The notes beneath the pieces were generated by a model, which ran no database searches, was not told the origin of the DNA, and saw only the letters and a program-made list of their open reading frames with translations. Shown here piece by piece: positions 1 to 8,928 of a DNA stretch of 64,000 nt. The stretch is taken from positions 186,001 to 250,000 of the forward strand of contig DASUNM010000027.1 of the NCBI GenBank assembly GCA_036277115.1. The letters run 5' to 3'. The DNA is from Pyrinomonadaceae bacterium. Lineage in GTDB: Bacteria > Acidobacteriota > Blastocatellia > Pyrinomonadales > Pyrinomonadaceae. How positions within the stretch are numbered: the stretch's first letter is position 1; each line of letters opens with the position of its first letter. The translations under genes were made by a program, and so were the position numbers.

Positions 1-121
1 CCTTTGCCGTCCGCAGGTAGCCATCCATATCGATTGCGGGATTAGGAATGACAGGCTTCTGCGCGAGGGCCGCAGGTATCACGCAAAGAATCGCAACCAC
101 CGTCCAAAGTAAGTGCTTCAT
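1..121 (-). CDS. N-terminus of a secreted protein (3' part outside window)
   Basis: Reading leftwards from an ATG at 121 gives about 40 codons that begin MKHLLWTVVAILCVIPAALA, a clear Sec signal peptide (short basic start, hydrophobic core, ALA cleavage site), followed by QKPVIPNPAIDMDGYLR before the window ends. A strong Shine-Dalgarno (GCGGAGG, then seven bases to the ATG) supports this start. The mature protein is cut off, so its function cannot be told. It is too short to judge from the sequence alone but the ribosome site plus signal peptide make it convincing as a real gene start. Confidence 0.7.
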   Translation of the reverse strand, partial: MKHLLWTVVAILCVIPAALAQKPVIPNPAIDMDGYLRTAK

Positions 122-303
122 CGTCACTACCTCCGCTTTTAAGACGAACAAGGATTAAGACGTTTGCGCAACGAAAGTAGTTGGGTTTCATTTTGACCGT
201 GGAAAGAGTCTTGTTGGTTAGCGTTCTTTCCGTTTCTTTGCGCCTAAGCGCCGGCAGATCGCTAGTCATCTATTGGAACGTCCGAGGAGCCACGGCATGC
301 CAG

Positions 304-1800
304 TCATGAAGCTTTGGACTGCCTTTTCCATATCAGGTACGCGGGAATGCCCATGAGCACGAGTATGTATCCAATTCCGGAAGTGGCCGGCGTTAGGTAA
401 GCCAAATCAATTATCAAGAGCACAGCGAGCAGAATATAAATGATTGGCACGACGGGATAACCGATTGTGCGATAAGGCCTCTCCATGGCAGGCGCTTTCC
501 GACGCATCACGAAAACCGCTCCGACCATCAGCGCATAAAAAACCAGGTCAGCCGAAATCACATAGTCGAGCAACTGGCCGTAGACGTTTCCGTACTTGAA
601 TTGTTTGGTTACGGGATCGGTGGTCACGGTGCGCGGCAATGTAAGCAGACATGTCCAGATGCATTGCGCGATCAACGCCACTACCGGAACGTTGCGATCG
701 CTGAGGTTGCCGGCGCGTTTGAAGAAAAGGCCATCACGCGCCATCGCGTAGTAAATCCGCGCCCCCGCCAAAATTAATCCGTTGTTGCATCCGAACGTCG
801 AGATCATGATCGCAATCGCCATCAACGTCAGTCCGGGACGACCCAGGGCCATCTTCATTGTTTCCGTGGCGATCGTGTTCGGAGGCGTGCGGAGTCCGGG
901 AAATGCACCCAGCGGCAAGGTGAACACGTAAGTCAGGTTGGCGAGCAAATACAGCAGGACAACTACGCCGCAACCGATGAAAAGCGCGCGGGGGAGATTT
1001 CGTCCCGGATCTCGAATCTCGCTGCCCGTGAAAGTCACGTTGTTCCAAGCTGACTGCGCGAACAACGGCCCAACCATCGCCAGCCCAACCAGCATCATCA
1101 GCCACAGGCCGCTCGTGGTTTGCATTCCCGGTTGCGCCAGGCTGGGATTCCAACCGGCGTTCGCCCATGGATTCCACCAATCACTTGCATAGGCCGCACT
1201 GGTCGCATTCCGTCCGAGCAACAGACCAATCACGATCAAACCAATCAGGGCGGCGGTCTTGGTGAACGTGAACGTGTTTTGAATCAGCTTGCCGGTATTA
1301 AGCCCTCGTGTGTTTGTGAAAGTCAGGAAGCTGATTAGCAGAATCGCGACGAGCTGTTGCGTCGATAACGTGATGGCGTAGCTTCCCAAATGGATTGGCG
1401 GAATAAGGTAGACACTTTCGGAAATCGTCGGGGTCAGCACGCCCATGAAAATCGCGAAGGCCACTGCCACCGCAGCGATTGTTCCCGTCTGGACCACGAA
1501 GAAGAGTGTCCAGCCAAAGAGGAAGCCCGTCGCGGAACCATAAGCCTCACGGAGAAACACATACTGGCCTCCTGCGCGCGGCATCATCGCCGCTAATTCC
1601 GCGCAACACAGCGCGCCGGTGATCGTCAGCACGCCGGCAATCGCCCAGGCCGCCAGCAACCATCCGGGCGAGCCGACCAGGGTCATTGATTTGGCCGAGA
1701 CGATAAAAATTCCCGAGCCAATCATCGATCCGATAACGATCATCGTCGCGTCGAGCAGGCCGAGGCCGCGGACGAGTTTGTTCGCTTCAGTTTTCGCCAT
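304..1800 (-). CDS. APC-family amino acid permease
   Basis: A 498-residue integral membrane protein with about twelve hydrophobic segments. The first helix carries the glycine-rich APC signature GSMIGSGIF near residues 24-32, which in this superfamily (APC/LAT-type) forms the unwound substrate-binding segment. Length is normal for the family. Predicted to import or exchange amino acids across the inner membrane; substrate cannot be deduced. It stands alone: the next gene upstream on the same strand is the partial secreted protein, and 221 bp containing a double hairpin repeat separate it from the SET protein. ATG start; no strong ribosome site is obvious. Confidence 0.9.
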   Translation of the reverse strand: MAKTEANKLVRGLGLLDATMIVIGSMIGSGIFIVSAKSMTLVGSPGWLLAAWAIAGVLTITGALCCAELAAMMPRAGGQYVFLREAYGSATGFLFGWTLFFVVQTGTIAAVAVAFAIFMGVLTPTISESVYLIPPIHLGSYAITLSTQQLVAILLISFLTFTNTRGLNTGKLIQNTFTFTKTAALIGLIVIGLLLGRNATSAAYASDWWNPWANAGWNPSLAQPGMQTTSGLWLMMLVGLAMVGPLFAQSAWNNVTFTGSEIRDPGRNLPRALFIGCGVVVLLYLLANLTYVFTLPLGAFPGLRTPPNTIATETMKMALGRPGLTLMAIAIMISTFGCNNGLILAGARIYYAMARDGLFFKRAGNLSDRNVPVVALIAQCIWTCLLTLPRTVTTDPVTKQFKYGNVYGQLLDYVISADLVFYALMVGAVFVMRRKAPAMERPYRTIGYPVVPIIYILLAVLLIIDLAYLTPATSGIGYILVLMGIPAYLIWKRQSKAS

Positions 1801-1894
1801 TGTGCGGTGGCTAGTACTCCAATCGGATAGGCGAAGTCAACGGAAATCTCATCTCTGGAACACAGGGTCGCGCCTGCGTTCGATCTGTCGATCA

Positions 1895-1966
1895 GTTTAG
1901 AGGCGGGCTACCGCCCGCCCGCTCGTTTGCAATTCTAGAAGGCGGGCAGTTAGCCCGCCTCTAAAC
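1895..1966. repeat. 72-bp double-hairpin element with 14-bp terminal inverted repeats
   Basis: The element begins GTTTAGAGGCGGGC and ends with the exact reverse complement GCCCGCCTCTAAAC. Each end is also its own hairpin with a 7-bp stem (GGCGGGC/GCCCGCC, loops of 4 and 5 nt). It lies in the spacer between the permease and the SET gene. The same 14-bp end recurs inside the oxidoreductase gene at 31802-31815, so this is a dispersed family, not a single terminator. Confidence 0.75.
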
Positions 1967-2021
1967 GATATCCAGGTTGTTCCGCAAGCGGGACGCTTCC
2001 GCTTCAGTCCCCACTTACCAG

Positions 2022-2435
2022 TTACTGCTTGTTGATTTTCCCGCGGCAGGTTGGCGCTCCGCAGGCGCAACGCTTCGAATCGGGATGCAGTGTCTGCTCG
2101 TAGTCGATCGTGATTTCTTCACCGGGCCGGATGTCGCGCAAAGCAAAGAACAGGACATGGCCGTACAAAGTTCTCATGAACGCATTTGGTTGGCAGGAGT
2201 GATTGATGTAGTGCGTGCCGTTACCGCCGCGCGCGCCGTCCAGACTGAAGCGCCCATCGATATCGCAGATGCGCAGGACCTGACGATTGCGTGCGCGCTG
2301 GCGAGCTTCAAGGTCTGAGATCCGCTCGCCCGTGTACTCGGCTATCTTTCGCCGGCGTTGGAAATGCGTGGTGGCAAAGCAGCCCTTGCCGTTAATCGGG
2401 GATTTGCGGATTGCCAAGCCGTGCGCAAGTTTCAT
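2022..2435 (-). CDS. SET domain-containing protein (putative lysine methyltransferase)
   Basis: A 137-residue protein starting MKLAHGLAIRKSPINGKGCF; the reading frame is open further upstream but that part runs through a dispersed repeat and is rejected. Visible SET motifs are the N-terminal GKGCFA strand, the INHSCQPNA motif (SAM/pseudoknot), GEEITIDY, and a post-SET-like cysteine cluster (C-x-C-x4-C) at the C-terminus. Such small stand-alone bacterial SET proteins are expected to use S-adenosylmethionine to methylate lysine; the target is unknown. Its short spacer to the VIT/VWA gene is filled by a repeat, so an operon is unlikely. Confidence 0.85.
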   Translation of the reverse strand: MKLAHGLAIRKSPINGKGCFATTHFQRRRKIAEYTGERISDLEARQRARNRQVLRICDIDGRFSLDGARGGNGTHYINHSCQPNAFMRTLYGHVLFFALRDIRPGEEITIDYEQTLHPDSKRCACGAPTCRGKINKQ

Positions 2436-2456
2436 CAGCTGGCATTGTACGACATG

Positions 2457-2560
2457 ATCTCTGTGGTACTCCGTGCGGCCTCCGTGCCTCTGTGGTGAAC
2501 TCCTCGTTTGAGGGCCTGCACCACAGAGACACAAAGAACCACAGAGCGACACAGAGGCCT
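2457..2560. repeat. Imperfect inverted repeat, CACAGAGACACAAAG family
   Basis: Left part reads CTCTGTGG...GCCTCTGTGGTG and right part CACCACAGAGACACAAAG...ACACAGAGGC, so the two halves are roughly complementary around the middle at about 2508. A related inverted pair sits at 59689-59780, and a shorter fragment (GGCACAAAGGGCACAAG) at 9889-9905. It lies between the SET gene and the VIT/VWA gene. Confidence 0.6.
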
Positions 2561-2565
2561 ACTAC

Positions 2566-5172
2566 TCACTTCATCGTTTGCGGTGCGACGTAGCGCACTT
2601 CCGCAATCTCCGCGAGCGCCTCCAGCTTTTCGATGGTCAGCCGTCCGATGACGAGCTTTGCACTCTTCGGATCCAGAACCACTTCGAATCCGAGCGCCTT
2701 CAGCTTCGCCAGTGTGGCCTCTGATTTTTCCGTCAACCAGATTTGCACCTCGGCCTTGCCCTCGCGAACAAATTTCGCTTCGTCGGCCGAAGCGGCGAGC
2801 TTCGGATCTTTGAGACGATCCACGATGGCGAGCACCGATGGATGAAGTTTCGCCCTTTTCTGTTCGGCCGCCGTGAATTTCCGCCCGCCGTCCCCTTCTG
2901 GTCTGGGTGCCGGCGAAGGCCCGCTTCCGGCTCCGGCGCCACCGACACCGTAGCCAATCCCACCGCCGCTGCCGCCACCGCTGCCGCTGCGTTGAGATTT
3001 AGGTTTCGGACGGGGCGCACGATTCTTCGTCACGACCGCTCCAGGATCCAGGGCTTTCTGGTCGACCACAGCCCTCAGCTGCCCATCAGTCGTGTTGATT
3101 ACTGGAGATGGAGCTGAAGCCGCAACAGTTACCGTCTGGTTCATGCTCCCTGCGGAAAGGCTGGTTAGGCCGTGGACTTGCCGACTATTAACCCGCAGGG
3201 TCTCTCGGCCGAACACGGCGTCGCGATCAACCCCCTCCGGTACTTCCACCGGAACATCGATGCGCCGCGGTTGTCCGCCGTCGGTCACCACCATCTCTTC
3301 AACCGCGACGAACGAAGTGAACTGCGTCATCAGACGATAATCCAAACCGAGTTGGGTAATCGTCTGTTTCAGGTCTTCCTTCATGGTTCCGGCTTGCGCC
3401 CCGTTTAGGTCCTGCGCCATCAACTCATCGACACGCGTGCGCGCCCAAAGCGTCGCCAGCACGTCCCGTTTGTCCGTCGCCGAAAAATCGACGGGTATCT
3501 CGCGCACGAAATCGCGGCCCGACATCTTGCCTTTCAGGCGAATCACACCACGACCGTTACCGCCGTACTTGCCCGTCAAAATCACCGGTTTAGCACCGAA
3601 CAAATCGGGAATGACTTTTGGATAAACATCGCTGACCGGCATGCCGTTCCAATCGACCGAAATGTCGGTCAACAAAGGATTGCGCACGCGCTCGTGAAAA
3701 CGGCGGGCGGCGGCTGAGCCGTCATCAGTCAGCGCGACATATTCGACTTCACCGCGACCGTGCTTCGCCATGTTGTCGAGCAGATAACGATTCACGCTGC
3801 TACCAATGCCAAACGCGAAAACGCGCGCGTTCGGATGCTTCTGCACTTCGCCGATAATCTCCATGTCGTTGCCGACATAGCCGTCGGTCATAAAGCAAAC
3901 GATCCGCACATGTCCCTGCGCGTCTGACGGATCAAGCGACGCCTTGATGGCCTTCATCATCTCGGTACCGCCGCCGCCCTGACGCGATTCCAGAAAAGCC
4001 TGCGCCTTCGCCAGGTTCTCTTTCGTCGCGGACACGGGTTCGGGAAACAGGATGTGGGTGTCACCGGCGAAAGTAATCAGATTGAAAGTGTCGTGCGGAT
4101 AAAGATTGTCGAGCGCCATCTTCATCGTCTCTTTCGCCTTTTCGATCGGAAAGCCATACATCGATCCTGACGTGTCGAGTACGAACACAAGCTCTTTCGG
4201 CGTCACGTCTTCGGCGGTTACTCGCTCAGGTGGCTGGACAATCAATGTGAAGAAGCCGCTCGCGCCCGTGTAGTGCGTTAGCAGCGCGTCGTTGATTTTC
4301 TTGCCCGCCACGTCGTAGCGCAGGATGAAATCCTTGTTGGGAATCGTCACCAACTCTTGCAGGGTCACGCGCGCGCGCCGATCGTTAGGCCGCTCAACAA
4401 TCACCTGGTGCGTCTTTGAATTGAGCGCGTCAATCGGCACACCGGCGTCGAGGGAAACTTCCACCGAAATATCGTGACCCGCGCGCATGCCGGCGGGCGG
4501 CGGTGGCGGCGTGATGCGCGAGGCGTCCGGCACTTTGTCCGTGTCCGGCGCCAGACCCGTGCTCTGCGCGCCGGTCGCGTTGCCCGGAATGTAACGCGGG
4601 CCCACGACCATCGGAAACACAAACTCGTAGGAACCGTCTTCGTACTTCAGCGTCTCGACATAACTGATCGTGATTTTGATCTTTTCACCGGGAAGAATGT
4701 TCGCGACCGATTGGGTGAAGATGTTCGGCCGCTCCTGCGAGAGCAGGCTTGCGCGCTGGCCACCGGCTTTGGCGGCTTCGTAAACTGCCTGCGCTTCTTC
4801 ACGCTTGAGGACCTTTCCGCGCACCGTCTTGTCGCCGATCACCATCGTCATGTCATCGACGGCGGCGTTCTGTGGCAAGGGGAACGTGTAAACCGCTTCG
4901 ATCTTTTCGGTGAAAGGATTTTCGAATTGCTGCGTTACCGTCACGCGTGACAGAAAGCCACTGATTTGGGCTTTCACCTCAGTGTGTTTGAGCGGACAAA
5001 CGGCCTTTGGCGCGCCTCCCGGATCCAGGACCTGAAGAGTGCCTTGCGTGATCTTGTTCGCATCCTGGGCGGACGCGATTGATCCTGACGTCGTCAGCGA
5101 GTCGGAAGCAGCGAACGTGAGCAACGAGAGACAGGTTAGTAAAAGCGATTTGGGAAAGTACTTTGCGCGCAT
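2566..5172 (-). CDS. VIT and VWA domain-containing secreted protein
   Basis: 868 residues. An N-terminal signal peptide (LLLTCLSLLTFAASDS) is followed by a VIT (vault/inter-alpha-trypsin) domain at about 45-170 with the typical EAVYTFPLPQNAAVDDM strand, then a VWA domain at about 325-500 with an intact metal-binding DTSGSM motif (about 331-336) and later DGYVG. A glycine/serine-rich low-complexity linker follows at about 725-745. No C-terminal LPxTG or PEP-CTERM sorting signal is seen, unlike the proteobacterial sortase-target relatives. Probably a metal-dependent adhesion or surface protein, exported. Very good ribosome site GGAGGAG three bases before the ATG. It lies 206 bp downstream of the TonB-type gene on the same strand. 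Confidence 0.88.
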   Translation of the reverse strand: MRAKYFPKSLLLTCLSLLTFAASDSLTTSGSIASAQDANKITQGTLQVLDPGGAPKAVCPLKHTEVKAQISGFLSRVTVTQQFENPFTEKIEAVYTFPLPQNAAVDDMTMVIGDKTVRGKVLKREEAQAVYEAAKAGGQRASLLSQERPNIFTQSVANILPGEKIKITISYVETLKYEDGSYEFVFPMVVGPRYIPGNATGAQSTGLAPDTDKVPDASRITPPPPPAGMRAGHDISVEVSLDAGVPIDALNSKTHQVIVERPNDRRARVTLQELVTIPNKDFILRYDVAGKKINDALLTHYTGASGFFTLIVQPPERVTAEDVTPKELVFVLDTSGSMYGFPIEKAKETMKMALDNLYPHDTFNLITFAGDTHILFPEPVSATKENLAKAQAFLESRQGGGGTEMMKAIKASLDPSDAQGHVRIVCFMTDGYVGNDMEIIGEVQKHPNARVFAFGIGSSVNRYLLDNMAKHGRGEVEYVALTDDGSAAARRFHERVRNPLLTDISVDWNGMPVSDVYPKVIPDLFGAKPVILTGKYGGNGRGVIRLKGKMSGRDFVREIPVDFSATDKRDVLATLWARTRVDELMAQDLNGAQAGTMKEDLKQTITQLGLDYRLMTQFTSFVAVEEMVVTDGGQPRRIDVPVEVPEGVDRDAVFGRETLRVNSRQVHGLTSLSAGSMNQTVTVAASAPSPVINTTDGQLRAVVDQKALDPGAVVTKNRAPRPKPKSQRSGSGGGSGGGIGYGVGGAGAGSGPSPAPRPEGDGGRKFTAAEQKRAKLHPSVLAIVDRLKDPKLAASADEAKFVREGKAEVQIWLTEKSEATLAKLKALGFEVVLDPKSAKLVIGRLTIEKLEALAEIAEVRYVAPQTMK

Positions 5173-5378
5173 AGTCTCCTCCGCGTGACTCGGGCAAGGC
5201 CGGTCAGGTCAGTGAACGTCGATCTGTGGTACTGCTGACTAGAGACTAACTTTCAGTCTCTGGTTCCCAGTCGTACTGGGCCTAGAACGCATAACGGAGG
5301 GGAGACTTGCAGTGGAATCTGATGCGTAGATGCTGAATCTTCTCTCCGCGATGGCTACCATTTTGCCGTGCCAGAAAC

Positions 5379-6536
5379 TCAATACAAATTGAAGTTGTAT
5401 TCCAGCTGCATGTACATCGAGACGGGTTGGCCGTTACGCATCGCCGGCAAAAACCGTATCTGACGCGCGGCGGCAATTGCTTTCTCCGTCAGGCCGCCAC
5501 CGAGTTTTTGCACCGCATTGATGTTGGTGACCTGTCCGCTGCTCGAGAAGACGACGCGCAACACGACCGTACCGGTAACTTGATCCCGTCGTGCCTGCTC
5601 CGTGTACTGCGGCTCGGGCTTGGCGATCACACGCGGACGGGTGCTCACCTCGGGCGACCTGTAAACGCGATCCTTATCGTCGTTTGGATTGTTTCCGCGC
5701 GATCCGCCCCTGTCTCCGCCGCCTGTCTCTTTGCTCCCGCCGCCAATGTTTCCGTCACGTCCGGGACCGAAGCCGTCGCCCTCGCCTTCACCAATGCCGG
5801 TGCCTTTGCCCGTGCCCACACCTCCGTCATCACCCGACCCGTTCGACGGCGTCTTAGATTTCGACCGTGGATCGCCATACGACGAGTAATCGAGTTTCCG
5901 CCATAACGCCGGATCGAGATCGATGCCGGCAACCGGCAGCGCCTGCGGAAATCGCACCGCCGCCGTTGGAATCGGCGCGGGAATCTCTGACGGAGTTGGG
6001 ATGCGGCCCTGCGACGAAGGCAACCGCGAACCGTCTCCCCCGCCTCCGCCGCCGCGTGAACGGGCAGCCTCAGGACGGGAACCTTCGCCACGTCCGCGTT
6101 CAAATCCGACGCGGCCTTTTTCGCCGGCGCCGATCCCCGGGTCAGACTTGTTGTCTAGAGTCTCTGGGAAATTAATGGTGGTAACGACCTGAAGATCATC
6201 AGGCTCGTCTTCCTGAGCTCGATTGGCCGGACGCTGGTCCAGCAGGGCGACGATCAGAATCGCCGACAGGACAACCATGATCGATGTAGCTAATCCGGCG
6301 GCGACCTGCGGCCGGCTGAAGGCGTGCTTCAAGATCTGGCCGAGATGGCTGGCTTCGGCTTTGATCACTCCGACCGGATCTTCTTTGAAGTCCGGCCAGC
6401 GCTTTTTGAATCGGCTGATTAAGAAACCGAGTTCGGCCAGCAATCTGTGCGAGAGTGGCACATCGGAAAGCAGTGTCAGCGCAAATTGGGTTGAACGAGA
6501 GGTACCAGGCCGATCGACGCGCGAATTAACATTCAT
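5379..6536 (-). CDS. Energy transducer TonB-family protein
   Basis: 385 residues. One transmembrane segment at about 90-110 (LATSIMVVLSAILIVALL) is followed by a long Gly/Pro/Asp-rich periplasmic stretch and a C-terminal TonB domain (about 300-385) with PRVIAKPEPQYTEQARR, the GTVVLRVVFSSSGQV strand and a YNFNLY end. This should couple proton motive force to outer-membrane receptors such as the one at 43833-46613, though that is inferred. The start MNVNSRVDRPG at 6536 is preferred because AAGGAG precedes it; the frame extends 21 codons further without a ribosome site. No exbB/exbD genes are adjacent. Confidence 0.88.
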   Translation of the reverse strand: MNVNSRVDRPGTSRSTQFALTLLSDVPLSHRLLAELGFLISRFKKRWPDFKEDPVGVIKAEASHLGQILKHAFSRPQVAAGLATSIMVVLSAILIVALLDQRPANRAQEDEPDDLQVVTTINFPETLDNKSDPGIGAGEKGRVGFERGRGEGSRPEAARSRGGGGGGDGSRLPSSQGRIPTPSEIPAPIPTAAVRFPQALPVAGIDLDPALWRKLDYSSYGDPRSKSKTPSNGSGDDGGVGTGKGTGIGEGEGDGFGPGRDGNIGGGSKETGGGDRGGSRGNNPNDDKDRVYRSPEVSTRPRVIAKPEPQYTEQARRDQVTGTVVLRVVFSSSGQVTNINAVQKLGGGLTEKAIAAARQIRFLPAMRNGQPVSMYMQLEYNFNLY

Positions 6537-6776
6537 CGCAAGCTCCTTGTTCTTAGGCGGACGTGAACGTTGGAGGGGAGAACTTGGGACACAGTTCAAC
6601 TTGGCCCGCTACAACACGTGCGCGGATCAACGTGACGATCCGGGGAGACCTAATAGGTATTACGGGAGACTAGTGAAAGGTTACGAAGAAAAAAATGTTA
6701 TCCGCAGATTCGCAGATTTCATAGATAGGAAACTCGGTCTTTGGTCTTTGGTCTTAGTTCCTTTGCCTCCTGCCGT

Positions 6777-6818
6777 CTGCTCACTGCTCACTGCTCACTG
6801 CTCACTGCTCACTGCTCA
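6777..6818. repeat. 7-bp tandem repeat, CTGCTCA x 6
   Basis: Six exact back-to-back copies of CTGCTCA occupy the spacer just beyond the 3' end of the small secreted protein gene (6827). Shorter variants (CCCACTGCTCACCGCCCACTGCTCACTG) recur at 10025-10051 next to ssrA. Confidence 0.9.
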
Positions 6819-6826
6819 GAGACGGA

Positions 6827-7348
6827 TTACTTCAGCTTGAAGGTCCGTGCGATTTGATCCGTCTGATTGCGGATCCGCGAGAGCTTATCGCGCATGCCGG
6901 TAAACCTAAGCGCATAAACAGTGCGGTCATCGGCTTGCAGGTAATAAGTGCGGCCCGCCATCGGCTTGCCGGCCTGGGTGAACTCGTACGAGACGGTGAC
7001 GCCCGTCATGCGACCAGTGAAATTGTCTTCCTTGCCATCGACGTAGCCCGGCAGGAAGCGGACTTTCTGCTCCTGATCCCGCCGCGCGAATTCGCGTACG
7101 GTCAGGCCTTCATCCAGCTTCTCCTTGCGAATTCGCATGTAGCCGTCGTTCCGATCGTTGTAAACGAACTCGGCATGCTGGTGCATTTCATCGGGCTCGT
7201 CCACCAGCCGCCACATCGGCGACGGGAAGTCGACAATGTATTCAACCTTCGCACTGGTGTAGCTGTGGCTTTGGGCCGCAACCGAAGTTCCAATGGCTGA
7301 GAGGCCAAGTACTGCAAACAAAGAAAGAAACGTTAAGGCTGAGCGCAA
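6827..7348 (-). CDS. Small secreted protein of unknown function
   Basis: 173 residues when started from a TTG at 7348, which has AAAAGGAG seven bases before it; an in-frame ATG at 7393 has no ribosome site and would put charged residues before the signal peptide. The N-terminus LRSALTFLSLFAVLGLSAIG is a signal peptide with cleavage near SVAAQ. The mature part is hydrophilic and mixed alpha/beta with no catalytic motif I recognise; one stretch (GRTYYLQADDRTVYALRFTG) resembles the PsbP-like/DUF1795 fold of small lipid- or stress-related secreted proteins, which is only a guess. Transcribed in the same direction as the TonB-type gene but separated by 290 bp of repeats. Confidence 0.75.
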   Translation of the reverse strand: MRSALTFLSLFAVLGLSAIGTSVAAQSHSYTSAKVEYIVDFPSPMWRLVDEPDEMHQHAEFVYNDRNDGYMRIRKEKLDEGLTVREFARRDQEQKVRFLPGYVDGKEDNFTGRMTGVTVSYEFTQAGKPMAGRTYYLQADDRTVYALRFTGMRDKLSRIRNQTDQIARTFKLK

Positions 7349-7418
7349 GGGGATACTCCTTTTCAAGTTAATGCGGTGTTTAAGATGCCGCATCCGGTGT
7401 CGATGTTGTCCCGGATTA

Positions 7419-7599
7419 GGGTGTTGGGGGTTGGGTGTAGGGTGTAGCAAATCACGCGCGCCTTTAATAAATCGTCAGCTTAGCTCTTGCAAAGGTTAAC
7501 TTTTAGTAAGCCGCGACGCCCGCTGTTATTGGATCGTCAGGCTTAGCTTTAGCAAAGATTAACTTCTACCCTTCACCCTACACCCTAAACCCTACCCCC
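7419..7599. repeat. G-tract inverted pair enclosing an imperfect direct repeat
   Basis: On the plus strand 7419-7442 has four runs of three to five G separated by 2-4 nt (GGGTGTTGGGGG then TTGGGTGTAGGG). On the minus strand 7569-7599 has five such runs (G5, TA, G3, TTTA, G3, TGTA, G3, TGAA, G3), so the two blocks are inverted copies of one GGGTGTAGGG-like motif. Between them a 36-bp imperfect direct repeat occurs (7471-7506 and 7533-7569, both beginning ATCGTCAG). The right block covers the last codons and stop of rph. Confidence 0.7.
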
Positions 7600-8322
7600 G
7601 TCCTGAAGCGCCTGGCGTTGAAGCTGAACCAGTTGCGCGATTCCCTTCTTGGCCAATTCCAGTAATTCATCCATCTGCTCGCGGGTAAACGGTAAGCCCT
7701 CAGCGGTGCCCTGAACTTCGATAAAGCGTCCGTCGCCGGTGCAAACGACGTTCATATCAACTTCAGCACGCGAGTCTTCGTCATATTTCAGATCGAGAAG
7801 CGGCGTCCCGTCAACGATGCCGACGCTCACCGCCGCGACTTCGCTCGTAATTGGCGAGCGCTTGATCTTCTTGGCCGCCAGCAGACGACGGCAAGCGATC
7901 GTGTAAGCAACGTAAGCGCCTGTGATCGCCGCGGTGCGCGTACCACCGTCCGCTTGCAGCACGTCGCAATCAAGCGTGACCGTGCGCTCGCCGAGCAGCG
8001 TGCGATCCGAAATCGCGCGCAGGCTGCGGCCGATCAAACGTTGAATTTCATGAGTGCGTCCGGAAGGACCACGGCCGACTTCACGCGCGGTGCGCGTATG
8101 CGTTGAGCGCGGCAGCATGCCGTACTCTGCTGTGACCCAGCCTTCAGTTCGCTGGCTGCGCAGGTGCGGCGGCAACTTGTCTTCCACCGACGCCGCGCAG
8201 ATGACTCGCGTGTTGCCAATCTCGATTAATGCAGAGCCCTCGGCGTTCGGCAGAAAGCCTGGGGTGATTTTTATGGCGCGCAACTCATCCGGCGCGCGAT
8301 TGTCTGTGCGTTTAAAAGTCAT
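7585..8322 (-). CDS. rph: Ribonuclease PH
   Basis: 245 residues, full length. RNase PH is a phosphorolytic 3'-5' exoribonuclease that trims the 3' ends of tRNA precursors, releasing nucleoside diphosphates; it works as a cytoplasmic hexamer. Signatures: the N-terminal RxDNRxPDELR-like start, SRTEG-equivalent [18 protein letters not shown], the [15 protein letters not shown] phosphate-binding motif, [18 protein letters not shown] and the C-terminal [16 protein letters not shown]. It is the last gene of a likely murI-dinB-rph unit (36 bp after the dinB stop). Its final codons and stop are contributed by a G-tract repeat. Confidence 0.97.
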   Translation of the reverse strand: MTFKRTDNRAPDELRAIKITPGFLPNAEGSALIEIGNTRVICAASVEDKLPPHLRSQRTEGWVTAEYGMLPRSTHTRTAREVGRGPSGRTHEIQRLIGRSLRAISDRTLLGERTVTLDCDVLQADGGTRTAAITGAYVAYTIACRRLLAAKKIKRSPITSEVAAVSVGIVDGTPLLDLKYDEDSRAEVDMNVVCTGDGRFIEVQGTAEGLPFTREQMDELLELAKKGIAQLVQLQRQALQDGGRV

Positions 8323-8358
8323 CTCGGGTACGCGGGCTCCGGCCTGCTTCTTCCTTCT

Positions 8359-8874
8359 CTAGCTTGCCTTCCAATCAGCCGGAGCCTCCGGCCATTCTTT
8401 ATCAGGACTGACCGGCACCGCCTGATCAATTCCGAGACGCTGTGAATCGATGTTGGCGACGATAAAATTCTCCGGCGCAACCGGGTTTCTCGCAAGTCGC
8501 CGCAACATCGCGAGCTGACCAGCGTGTGTCATCGCATCTGACAAAGGTCCCTGCAACAACCCTTCCGCCGTAATTTGGTCCGCAATCGGGTCGTTCGTGG
8601 CAATGTGTCCGGCGAGCGACTCGACCATCTCGTGAAATCGGATGACTTCATCGCTCATCGACGGGAGCGGTGCGGGCCTGTATTGGCCGCCGACAAAGAA
8701 CGTGCGCGCGTAACCGAGTACGCTTGTCATGTGACGAACTAATTCCTTCGGCGTGCGCACATCGTTGCCGGGATTGAACTCGGAAAATTCCGCCGGGGCA
8801 TCCCGCAAAGCCTTCTGCGTTCGATACGCCAGCGCCGCCAGGAAGTGACGCAAAAGTCGTCGTTCTTCGTCAGT
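8359..8874 (-). CDS. DinB-like protein
   Basis: 171 residues, mostly helical, beginning MTDEERRLLRHFLAALAYRT. The arrangement of conserved histidines (EFN...ELVRHM near the first third and MTHAGQLAMLRR in the last third) is that of the DinB four-helix bundle superfamily, members of which bind a metal with three histidines and are often thiol-dependent transferases or are uncharacterised. It lies 54 bp after murI and 36 bp before rph on the same strand, so the three are probably co-transcribed. No strong ribosome site; the frame opens 14 codons upstream but this ATG fits the family start better. Confidence 0.75.
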   Translation of the reverse strand, partial: TDEERRLLRHFLAALAYRTQKALRDAPAEFSEFNPGNDVRTPKELVRHMTSVLGYARTFFVGGQYRPAPLPSMSDEVIRFHEMVESLAGHIATNDPIADQITAEGLLQGPLSDAMTHAGQLAMLRRLARNPVAPENFIVANIDSQRLGIDQAVPVSPDKEWPEAPADWKAS

Positions 8875-8928
8875 CATTAGTTTATTTACCCATTGGCCCA
8901 TTGATCTTTGAATCAATGAACAAATGAA

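Noticed and set aside
42..269. 75-codon minus-strand frame at the left edge
   Set aside because: Overlaps the signal peptide gene at 1-121 in another frame, no ribosome site and implausible composition.
734..1180. 148-codon frame inside the permease gene
   Set aside because: Same-strand shadow of the permease; composition rich in Arg/Asp/Gly, no motif.
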